Positions 1 to 6,800 of a stretch of DNA of 9,174 nucleotides are shown piece by piece. Under the pieces are notes generated by a model that was not told where the DNA came from, searched no databases, and worked only from the letters and a program-made list of their open reading frames with translations. How positions within the stretch are numbered: position 1 is the first letter of the stretch; each line of letters opens with the position of its first letter. The DNA is from JAKQIM01 sp964633225. GTDB taxonomy: Bacteria > Chloroflexota > Anaerolineae > Anaerolineales > UBA4823. Position numbers and translations under genes: made by a program. The stretch is from positions 1-9,174 of the forward strand of contig CAZWFQ010000107.1 of assembly GCA_964633225.1 (NCBI GenBank), given 5' to 3'.

Positions 1-49
1 CAGTGGCCTTTTAAGTCATTGGTTGAAGGTTCGAGCCCTTCCACGCTCA
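1..49 (+). tRNA. tRNA-Lys(UUU), 3' part; 5' end outside window
   Basis: The anticodon arm, variable loop, T arm and 3' acceptor strand of a tRNA are visible. The anticodon stem pairs 3-7 with 15-19 around a seven-base loop (8-14, CTTTTAA), placing anticodon TTT at 10-12, which reads lysine codons. The T stem pairs 25-29 with 37-41 around the loop TTCGAGC (30-36). The acceptor 3' strand is 42-48 with discriminator A49. No CCA is encoded. The D arm and 5' acceptor strand lie upstream of the window, so the whole cloverleaf cannot be checked. A terminator follows within 10 nt. Confidence 0.9.
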
Positions 50-58
50 TTTTTCCCC

Positions 59-96
59 ACACATCACCGAATTTGAAGCGGTGATGTGTTTATTTT
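59..96 (+). terminator. Rho-independent terminator of the tRNA transcript
   Basis: An 11-bp perfect inverted repeat (59-69, ACACATCACCG, with 79-89, CGGTGATGTGT) encloses a nine-base loop and is followed by TTATTTT (90-96). It lies directly after the tRNA and upstream of the toxin promoter, so it should insulate the two transcription units. Confidence 0.88.
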
Positions 97-137
97 AAGC
101 CTTTCCTGCAGCCAGGGCAAGAGAAGGGGCTACAAAC

Positions 138-166
138 TTGACGCGACGTACCAATAATGATACACT
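138..166 (+). promoter_or_regulatory. Sigma70-type promoter of the toxin-antitoxin pair
   Basis: The -35 box TTGACG (138-143, five of six consensus bases) is followed by a 17-nt spacer and the -10 box TACACT (161-166, four of six). A TG at 158-159 gives an extended -10. The -10 box ends six bases before the toxin ATG at 173, so the predicted start of transcription is at or within a base or two of that A. This implies a leaderless mRNA. Confidence 0.75.
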
Positions 167-172
167 CGTGTT

Positions 173-523
173 ATGGATGATTTGATGCGGCTGCGAGTGG
201 TCTTCTTCAAGTCCTTATCTGGCAACGAGCCGGTGCGCGAGTGGCTCAAGTCTCTGCCCATCGAAGACAAGAAGATCATCGGTGAAGACATCAAAACGGT
301 TCAATTCGGTTGGCCGCTGGGCATGCCGCTGGTTCGCAAACTGGAAGCGAAATTATGGGAAGTTCGCATTACCTTGCGAAACCGCATTGCTCGCATCCTG
401 TTTACAGTCGAGGGCAACCAGATGGTGCTTTTGCATGGGTACATCAAGAAATCTCAGAAAACGCCCCCGGAAGATCTGAACCTGGCCAGGGAACGACTGG
501 CCAGACTGCGAGGTGAAAGGTGA
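173..523 (+). CDS. HigB/RelE-type toxin, phage Gp49-like family
   Basis: This 116-residue protein looks like a Gp49-like/HigB toxin (RelE superfamily, DUF891 type), a ribosome-dependent mRNA interferase in characterised relatives. Visible family features are the N-terminal 'SGNEPVREWLKSLP' helix region (about residues 16-29), the central 'LVRKLEAKLWEVRI' segment (about 53-66), 'RILF' (about 74-77), and the C-terminal 'LLHGYIKKSQKTP' strand and tail (about 86-98). The length is normal for the family. It is the first gene of a two-gene operon, and its stop overlaps the antitoxin start (GTGA, 520-523). I chose ATG173 because the promoter places transcription start there; no Shine-Dalgarno sequence precedes it or the in-frame ATG at 185. 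The toxin-first order matches higBA loci. Family assignment is firm; the exact target is inferred. Confidence 0.88.
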   Translation: MDDLMRLRVVFFKSLSGNEPVREWLKSLPIEDKKIIGEDIKTVQFGWPLGMPLVRKLEAKLWEVRITLRNRIARILFTVEGNQMVLLHGYIKKSQKTPPEDLNLARERLARLRGER

Positions 524-801
524 ACGAACAATATATCGGCAGCGATTTCGACGATTTTCTGGCTGAGGAAGGCCTTTTAGCGGAAGCTGAAGCCGTGGCG
601 GTTAAGCGCGTGGTTGCGTTTCAGCTTGCCCAGATGATGATGGAACAAAAATTGTCCAAAGCGGCGATGGCGCGGCGTATGAATACCAGCCGCGCAGCGC
701 TGGACAGGCTGCTCGATCCGGCCAACCCGTCTGTGACCCTGCAAACCCTGGAGCGCGCGGCATCCGTATTGGGAAAGCGGGTGCAGATCAACCTGGTTTG
801 A
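520..801 (+). CDS. HigA-like XRE-family antitoxin
   Basis: This 93-residue helix-turn-helix protein is the expected partner of the preceding toxin. In HigBA systems such proteins bind the toxin and repress the shared promoter. The C-terminal half carries an XRE/Cro-type fold: 'QLAQMMMEQKLSKAAMARRM' (about 35-54), recognition helix 'NTSRAALDRLLDP' (about 55-67), then 'SVTLQTLERAASVLGKRVQI' (about 71-90). The acidic N-terminal third (about 1-30) is a candidate toxin-binding segment, by inference. The start is GTG520, overlapping the toxin stop by four bases. A GAGGT at 510-514 sits a few bases upstream as its ribosome site, so translation is probably coupled. The toxin seems to lack such a site, so the two genes may be initiated differently. 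The operator should overlap the promoter at 138-166, but I see no clear palindrome there. Confidence 0.88.
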   Translation: MNEQYIGSDFDDFLAEEGLLAEAEAVAVKRVVAFQLAQMMMEQKLSKAAMARRMNTSRAALDRLLDPANPSVTLQTLERAASVLGKRVQINLV

Positions 802-843
802 CAGCTCTATCATTTGTGGCCAAGAGTCTTTCCTTCTCCTATG

Positions 844-860
844 CCTGGACCGCATCCAGG
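844..860 (+). other. Short hairpin after the antitoxin gene
   Basis: CCTGGA (844-849) and TCCAGG (855-860) can form a six-bp stem with a five-base loop. No T-run follows, so it is at best a weak terminator or a processing block at the end of the toxin-antitoxin transcript. It may be chance. Confidence 0.25.
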
Positions 861-908
861 GATATATCAGCCACCCACTACTATGCCTTAACGAAAAGAA
901 AGCTTGCC

Positions 909-1982
909 ATGCTATCTGATCTTCAAAAACGAGGCATACTCGCGAGTATCATAGCGATTCTGTTAATCGGTTGTATACTGGTTTATCATGAAACTTTCAG
1001 AGCCGAGTTCGTTTTCAATTACGGACCTGCATGGTCGCCAAGTGGAAATGATCTTGTTTATGTATGTTATAAACCCACGGTGATTGATTTAGTTTTTGGT
1101 GGCCCTAGATATTATGGGGACATTCCCTACGACCCTCGTGATTCTGAAATATGTGTCATGTCGGCAGAGAAGACGAATCAGAGGCGGCTTACCCACAATC
1201 GAGAGCATGATCATTCACCTGCGTGGTCTCCAAATGGAGACAAGATAGCATTTATATCCACTCAAGGTGTCGAATCCTATCTCTGTTTGATGAACATAGA
1301 TGGAGAGCAATGCCACATATTTAATAATACTAAGGGAATAGTTGACTTTGCCTGGTCACCAGAGGGGGAGCAAATTGCATATTCCGACTCGGAAGTAGGT
1401 ATAGGTAGCCCAGGCCATATCTACGTACTAGATGTCGAATCCGGGGATACGCGACTGTTATATAGAAGAACTGGCTCCCGATTTCCAGTATGGTCTCCAG
1501 ATAGCAAGAGCATTGCATTTGTCAGCGGTGTGGGGACTAGCAAAGATTGTGAGTTACGCATTATTGATATCGAGACCAAGGAAGAAACGATTGCCCCTTT
1601 GCCAGCATCGTGCTACGGCCCTTCAGCCTGGTCTCCTGATGGCTTAAATATGGCGCTGGTCGGGCCACAAGCTACCACATTGCTCGTATTTGACATCCAT
1701 AGCCAATCTTTACGCGTTGTTTCAGAAGGGGTTGATGGTATTAGTGATTTGTTTTGGTCTCCAGATGGGACCACTATTTTTGGTTTGGTCGGAGGGTGTC
1801 GCCCCTCTAGAATCAAACTAGATAATGATCAATGGGAAACAATCGATCTCAATGGCGCATTTAACACCTATTATTCGTATGGGTGTTTTGGCTTTGCAGT
1901 ATCTCCTGATGGCACTCGGCTCGCATTTGATAAGGCAAGAGAAAGAGAGTCCGATATTTGGATAATAGATCTTAGAAAATGA
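909..1982 (+). CDS. Membrane-anchored seven-bladed TolB/PD40-like beta-propeller protein
   Basis: This 357-residue protein starts at ATG909. An in-frame extension back to TTG798 exists, but it has no ribosome site and lacks the look of conserved protein. The N-terminus (KR at 7-8, then a hydrophobic run about 9-26) is a signal anchor. It contains LIGC (19-22), which resembles a lipobox, but hydrophobicity continues past the cysteine, so anchor or lipoprotein remain open. The rest is seven PD40/WD40-like blades, each opening with a variant of 'AWSPDG' followed by a short strand, e.g. 'AWSPNGDKIAF', 'AWSPEGEQIAY', 'VWSPDSKSIAF', 'AVSPDGTRLAF'. Blades commonly end in 'hxxxDhxxxxxR'-like strands, as in TolB. 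Seven repeats would close one propeller outside the membrane. No catalytic motif is visible. A purine-rich GAAAAGAAAG about ten bases upstream is a weak ribosome site. Sampled lines (1021-1080, 1321-1380) are about 43-45% G+C. Ligand or partner unknown. Confidence 0.8.
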   Translation: MLSDLQKRGILASIIAILLIGCILVYHETFRAEFVFNYGPAWSPSGNDLVYVCYKPTVIDLVFGGPRYYGDIPYDPRDSEICVMSAEKTNQRRLTHNREHDHSPAWSPNGDKIAFISTQGVESYLCLMNIDGEQCHIFNNTKGIVDFAWSPEGEQIAYSDSEVGIGSPGHIYVLDVESGDTRLLYRRTGSRFPVWSPDSKSIAFVSGVGTSKDCELRIIDIETKEETIAPLPASCYGPSAWSPDGLNMALVGPQATTLLVFDIHSQSLRVVSEGVDGISDLFWSPDGTTIFGLVGGCRPSRIKLDNDQWETIDLNGAFNTYYSYGCFGFAVSPDGTRLAFDKARERESDIWIIDLRK

Positions 1983-2044
1983 GCATTTGACCATCTCGCT
2001 GGTGCTGCTGCCCGGGGTGATTTGCCGGTGGCGTGTGCGAGACC

Positions 2045-2158
2045 TTACTCATTGCCATGCAATCCCCATTCGATATCCTCGCGGATAAAGCGCTCGGTCA
2101 AATCGGGATGATGTGCATCCAGGTAACGGCGCAGGGCGTAAATGAACACCTGCTCCAC
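2045..2158 (-). pseudogene. 37-codon orphan C-terminal gene remnant
   Basis: On the minus strand, GTG at 2158 runs 37 sense codons to TAA at 2045. The peptide begins VEQVFIYALRRYLDAHH and ends IREDIEWGLHGNE, and has the mixed charge and codon pattern of real protein. The codon immediately upstream is an in-frame TAA and there is no ribosome site, so it looks like the surviving 3' end of a larger gene cut just upstream. It starts five bases after the end of the propeller gene at 2164. I do not recognise the family; the tone resembles C-termini of small regulators or antitoxins, which is only an impression. It fills most of the 181-bp gap between the two convergent propeller genes, in which I see no terminator. 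Confidence 0.4.
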
Positions 2159-2163
2159 TTATC

Positions 2164-3378
2164 TTAACCGCTTGTGCAAAACACACCCGCACCATTGCGC
2201 CAGAATGCTTCTATCTGGTAGCCGTGCACAATTTTGACCACCTCTGATCCATCCCATATTGCCAATCCCCATCCTAGACGGGATGGGACACAGAACATCA
2301 AGAGTCCACTCTCACTCCATGCGGGGGGATATTGGCCCTCTGTGGTTAGTAGGGTTTGGTTGGTCGCGTCGCGAACGTAGATAAGCTGTTCACGAGAAAA
2401 CCAGGTTGTGAACGCCCAGTATCCATCTCCTCGCCATCGTTGACCGCCATTGTGCAAATCGGCATTCTGGCTAAGGTTCGTTACAGTTTGACCATTCCAT
2501 TCATAAATCTGTGCATGTTCTCCTGGTTCGGCTCCAACAAATGTGAGCGATCCCGAATTAGTCCATTCTGGGATGGAAATATAATCTGTGAAATCTGGGG
2601 CGATATTGGCGAAAGAGCGAATATCCGGTAGGTCATTAACTTTTGATCTGCCATCCCAGACGAAAATGTCATACACGTCATTATGCTCTGAAAGAAAGGC
2701 TAGTTGTCCATCAGAGTTCCATGCAGGATAGCGATCGACCCCGGATGGGTTTTGACTAAGAGAGATGATAGTTGTTCCATTCCAGATAAAAATCTCGCTT
2801 GGGTCTTGATCAGTTGGAGTTGGATAAGTAGAGGTATAGAAGTCTGTGAACACCAGGCGGCCATCTTGACTCCAAGAAAACTCACCGATCTGATAATTGT
2901 GCTGGTAAATGGCCGTCGCGACCGTGCCATCCCATATGATAAGAGTTTTTTCATTCCTCAGTGTGGATTCGTAAGCCAAATAGAGTCCATCGGTGCTCCA
3001 GCCAATGAGTCTTTGATTATCCATGATGGTGTTAGGGGTTATGTTGGTGGGGGATTTTCCATTAAATGGATAATCCAAAAGATAAATTTCACTTTTGCCT
3101 TCATGGGATGATGAGAAAGCCAAGCGGTCTTTGATGCTGATACTGATGTCATGAATACTCCACTCTGGGAGGATTGGCGAGTGTGTGTCATGGAGAGGGT
3201 CATAGAACACAAGCTGGCCCTGGTCCGCCGGGTCGTCGGCGATCACATAAACCATATAATCATCTCTGGCAGGGGAACAAGAAGAAAAGCCCGTTGCAAT
3301 CACTATTAGGATTAGAGCAAGAGCAAGGATAACTGTATGTCGACTGCTATTTTTGATGATCAAGTGATTGTTGGGCAT
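2164..3378 (-). CDS. Secreted, probably lipid-anchored, beta-propeller protein
   Basis: This 404-residue protein begins at the ATG at 3376-3378. A longer frame opens at 3438, but its extra 20 residues are not signal-like and would precede the signal peptide. Residues about 14-31 are strongly hydrophobic and end at 'FSSC' (31-34), an atypical but possible lipobox. The mature part has PD40/WD40-like blades, several ending in 'IWDG', 'IWNG' or 'EWNG' and opening with 'WSTDG', 'WSQDG', 'WNSDG' or 'WSESG'. I count about eight blades. The last one is only half present ('FWRNGAGVFC'), and the chain starts with the complementary half ('YMVYV...QLVFYD'), the usual closure that joins the two ends of a propeller. 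No enzymatic motif is seen. It is transcribed divergently from the large lipoprotein gene and convergently with the propeller gene at 909. A TATAAT seven bases before the ATG suggests a leaderless mRNA. Function unknown; likely binding or scaffold. Confidence 0.78.
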   Translation of the reverse strand: MPNNHLIIKNSSRHTVILALALILIVIATGFSSCSPARDDYMVYVIADDPADQGQLVFYDPLHDTHSPILPEWSIHDISISIKDRLAFSSSHEGKSEIYLLDYPFNGKSPTNITPNTIMDNQRLIGWSTDGLYLAYESTLRNEKTLIIWDGTVATAIYQHNYQIGEFSWSQDGRLVFTDFYTSTYPTPTDQDPSEIFIWNGTTIISLSQNPSGVDRYPAWNSDGQLAFLSEHNDVYDIFVWDGRSKVNDLPDIRSFANIAPDFTDYISIPEWTNSGSLTFVGAEPGEHAQIYEWNGQTVTNLSQNADLHNGGQRWRGDGYWAFTTWFSREQLIYVRDATNQTLLTTEGQYPPAWSESGLLMFCVPSRLGWGLAIWDGSEVVKIVHGYQIEAFWRNGAGVFCTSG

Positions 3379-3385
3379 GCTCCGA

Positions 3386-3391
3386 ATTATA
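3386..3391 (-). promoter_or_regulatory. Perfect -10 box (TATAAT) next to the minus-strand propeller start
   Basis: Read on the minus strand, TATAAT occupies 3391-3386 and the ATG begins at 3378, a gap of seven bases. Transcription would therefore start at or next to the A of the start codon. No recognisable -35 box or TGn extension is present at the right distance. A GGAG one base before the ATG is too close to act as a ribosome site, and another GGAG lies upstream of the -10 box. Confidence 0.5.
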
Positions 3392-3552
3392 CTCCTTGCC
3401 CCTGCCGCTACTCGGCATTTCGTCCATTTCTCGGCCACACAGTGCTCTGGGTTATCGCCCCCCAGCTCCAGCTACTATCTCACTTCATCCTTCCCCTTTT
3501 CAGTTGCTTCGACTATCATTGTGAGTAGTACAAATGTTGGGGGCAGGTCACG

Positions 3553-3578
3553 AAGCGTTCAAGCCGTTGTGAATGCTT
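3553..3578 (+). other. Weak hairpin in the intergenic region
   Basis: AAGCGTTCA (3553-3561) can pair with TGAATGCTT (3570-3578) around an eight-base loop; in plus-strand RNA the one non-Watson-Crick pair is G:U. Only ATTTCCC follows, so it would be a poor terminator. No plus-strand gene ends here, so its role is unclear. Confidence 0.25.
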
Positions 3579-3688
3579 ATTTCCCATAACACAAAGTCTA
3601 AACCCCCTATCTTACAAAGGACCAATTGATTTTATCTGCCTACATATTGCTACCATGCCTGTTAAGTTCGCTTGGTCACAAGACCGCA

Positions 3689-3780
3689 TCATGCCCTCAC
3701 ACCGATATCCAGCAGCGCCGCGAACTGCTCCTGGGCCAGGTCAACCACTTGTCCACTGATCTTTCTTCATCACCAACATG
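3689..3780 (-). pseudogene. Possible small gene broken by a one-base frameshift
   Basis: On the minus strand a reading frame ending at the TGA at 3691-3689 encodes QVVDLAQEQFAALLDIGVRA, which reads like a genuine C-terminus. It is closed upstream by a stop at 3769-3767. In another frame, ATGs at about 3780 and 3771 begin 'MLVMKKD'. Removing a single A from the AAA run near 3765-3762 joins the two into one peptide of about 29 residues starting MLVMKKISGQ. The final TGA overlaps ATGATG, hinting at an overlapping downstream gene, but that frame closes after 26 codons without recognisable content. I do not know the family. It may be a decayed antitoxin-sized gene or a chance reading. Confidence 0.28.
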
Positions 3781-3867
3781 ATGTACAATTGTCATAGAAA
3801 CTGTATGCGACAGATCGCAAATGTGGGATAAGTTTTAGCTGCCTCCTTCATATTGAAAACCGTGCCC

Positions 3868-6800
3868 ATGAATAAGCAAAAATGCCTTGTCAACCTTTTG
3901 TATTGTGTCATCGCGTTGGTATTAATTCCAGCCTGCACAGTGTTCGTTGATAGACCAACTACCAGCACAACTCGACCAACCCCGATCATCTCTCCCAGCG
4001 CAATAATCACCGCGGCTTCATCTACACAAACCGCTACGCCATTCCCCTCACCACAGGCCGTATTTTTGGGCAGCCTTGGTAAGGGCTCAGCGTCCGATGT
4101 AGCCTGGTCACCGGATGGCAAGCTGCTGGCCGTGGCCAGCTCGAACGGTTATTACATCTACAATACACAAAACTGGCAAGTCGACAGCTCATTCTCCGCA
4201 GAGGCATTTGGAAATGGAGCGATCAGTTCTCTGGCATTTTCGGGTGATGGAAATGACTTGATTGTAAGCGGATATGGTGGGACCCCCTTCTGGCACTATG
4301 ATTTGTCAGGCGGGCAGGTCGGCCCCTGGCTCGAAAGCATCGTCCCCACTCCCGTATCCGCACCTGTTTTCTCTCCAGACGGCAGCGTTTTTGCCTTTCG
4401 CAATCAGGCCTGCGGACAAATGGAGAATGGTGGATACAATTGTTCGTTCAGCCTGGAGCTGCGCGACAGCGACAGCGGCGAGCTGCGTTGTCGCCTGGAA
4501 CAATCTGAGAACCAGCGACAAATTATCATCCGGAGCATGGTTTTCAGCCCGGATGGCAAACAAATCGCCATCGGGGGATACGATAACTATCTCCGCGTCT
4601 GGAATGCCATCAACGGAGAATTGCTTTACGAGCTTGAGCACGACAGCAGCGTGGCAGGGGTTGACTTTAGCCCAGATGGGCGGGTGCTGGTTTCGGCCAG
4701 CAAAGATGCAACGGTGCGCTTTTGGGATGCGCAGACCGGCGAAAGCCTGTTTGTCTTGAACGGCTTCACGCAGGGGCTCCAGTATGTGGCCTATCTTGAA
4801 AACGGCACAAAACTGCTGGTTGGGCGGTTGTATGACAATATTTTCCAGGAATACAGCCTCGATGCGGATTATTTGCCAACCATTCAGCTTGATATTATGA
4901 TGGATGCTGGGCCGATGTTTCCCGATTATTCTCCGGCCGATCGAACAACGACCTCCCAGGTGTACATCAGCCCCGATACACTCAAAATAGCTGTTCTGCT
5001 CAATGGTATGGTACAGATTTGGAATTTGGGTGACGGACAACACCTCCTGGATTTGCCCGGTTATAACAGCCCGGTAAGCGTGCTGGCATTTAGCCCAGAC
5101 GGCCGCTGGCTGGCCGTGGCCGCTCATACTATTCATCTTTGGCAGGTTCCCAATCGAGAGTTCGAGGCAACGCTCGAGATTGGCGACACCGTTCTCTGGG
5201 CGATCGTTTTTCACCCTAACAGCAAGCAATTGGCCGTGGCAACCGGGGGGGGAGATGTGGAGATTTGGGATATAGAATCGCGCCAGAAACTCCGCAGCCT
5301 GGAGCCTGACAATGGCGCGTTCGAGCTTGCTTATTCCCCCGATGGCAAAAATCTAGCCGTCGCCACCGGGCACGGGGTCCAGATCTGGGACGTGGAAACA
5401 GGGATTCTGTCACAAGAATTTGATAGCGATGTCGGTGGAGAATACGATCATCCACTCCAGGTAGCATTTAGCATAGATGGCCGCCAAGTGTTCCGCATCG
5501 GCATAAACAGCCGTTGGGGATGGGAGCTTGCCACGGGAGAAACGGTGTATTCCCTGAGGGCCAGCGACGCCTATTATCAAAGCACATTGAGTACCAATCG
5601 AGGGCTGCTGGGGGATAGAAACTCCCCCCTGCAGTTTTTTGATCTTATTACCGGCCAAGATTTGTATTCTTTCGCCAATTCTCAAGAGGGGAACATTGCC
5701 GTACTCAGCCCTGATGGGCGCTTGGTGGCCTGGGATATGTACCGCAGCATTGACCTGCTGGATGCAGCCTCTGGCAACACATTGCTTTCTGTGGAAGATT
5801 CTCCCAACGTCTCTTTGCTTTCCTTTAGCCCCGATTCCCAGATTTTGGCCGCATCCTCTTACGACGGTGTCATCCATCTCTGGAATATCTCTTCCGTCGC
5901 TCAATATGCCGCCGCATTGCCCCTGCTAACAGCCACCCCCGCGCCAACGATTGCCCCCATGCTCACTCCAAGCCCCGAACCAATTGTTCCACTTGCCCTC
6001 CAGCCGTTAGCCCTGCCCACCCTGGAACCCGGCGCCATCTCCCCTGAAAATATGGCCCTATTGGAAAAACGTGGTGAGCTTGGCCTGGGCGGGATGCGCG
6101 TGGCGGCCTGGGCGCCGGATGGGCAATCTCTGGCGGTGGGCGGTTATGCGGGCGCGTACCTGTTTGAGTTTGGGGCAACGCAACCAAGCCACGTGCTGCC
6201 AGCCGAAGGGCCGGTTGTGCTGCTGACTTTTAGCCCCGATGGGAGCCTGCTAGCTGGGCAACTGAGCAATTCTGCCGTCCTGGTGTGGGAGGCCGCGACC
6301 GGCCGCAGCCTGTACCAATTGGACAACCTGGGTTGTTGGAACCAGGGCATGCTGTTTAGCCCTGACCAGCAGGTTTTGTCTGCCTATTGCGGTGACGTGA
6401 CCTACCGCTGGAGCATGGCGGATGGGCAACTGCTCAGCAAAGATGATACGGATGCGGAGTTGTTCAATACCAGCCCAGATGGAACCTTGGTGGTGCAGGT
6501 TGGCATGGCGACTGCCCGTTTGCTGGATGCTGAGAGCCGGGTGATCCTTAAAACTTTCGACGTGCCAGGCCTGGACTTGGCCCTGGCACAATTCAGCCCC
6601 GATGGTCAGACCCTGTTGGTCTGGTTTTATCAGTTTGATATTGCCCCTTCCGGAGTTTACGTTCCAGGGGGTGATCCCGGAAGTATGATCCAGCTTTGGA
6701 ACATCCTTCCGGGCCAGCCCCCCACGCTGCGCACCACCCTGGCATCCGGGAAATGGTACAAAACAAGCATCATGTGGGAAGATTTCCAGGGGCTGGCCTT

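Larger units (their letters stand above)
3379..3867. other. 489-bp intergenic region between divergent propeller genes
   Basis: The stretch holds the -10 box at 3386-3391 (minus strand), a weak hairpin at 3553-3578 and a possible frameshifted coding remnant at 3689-3780. I see no RNA gene, no convincing promoter for the large plus-strand gene and no repeated sequence. The part from 3439 to 3550 shows nothing I can name. Confidence 0.5.

Noticed and set aside
798..803. Perfect -35 box TTGACA at the antitoxin stop
   Set aside because: No acceptable -10 box lies 15-19 bases downstream, so it is probably chance.
798..908. N-terminal extension of the propeller gene back to TTG798, overlapping the antitoxin stop
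   Set aside because: It has no ribosome site, and it would push the hydrophobic anchor to about residue 46 behind an unremarkable segment. ATG909 directly precedes a normal signal anchor.
2704..3111. Plus-strand frame of 135 codons opposite the minus-strand propeller gene
   Set aside because: Its translation has no family features, while the opposite strand encodes clear repeated blades.
3379..3438. Longer start of the minus-strand propeller at 3438
   Set aside because: The extra 20 residues would precede the signal peptide, and the TATAAT box lies inside this stretch.
3786..3793. ACAATTGT shared with 9076-9083 as a possible common operator
   Set aside because: An eight-base palindrome found twice in 9 kb is weak, and the flanks do not match.
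4306..5229. Long minus-strand frame of 307 codons inside the giant lipoprotein gene
   Set aside because: It is antisense to clear WD40 repeats, has no recognisable domain, and arises from the biased repeat codons.
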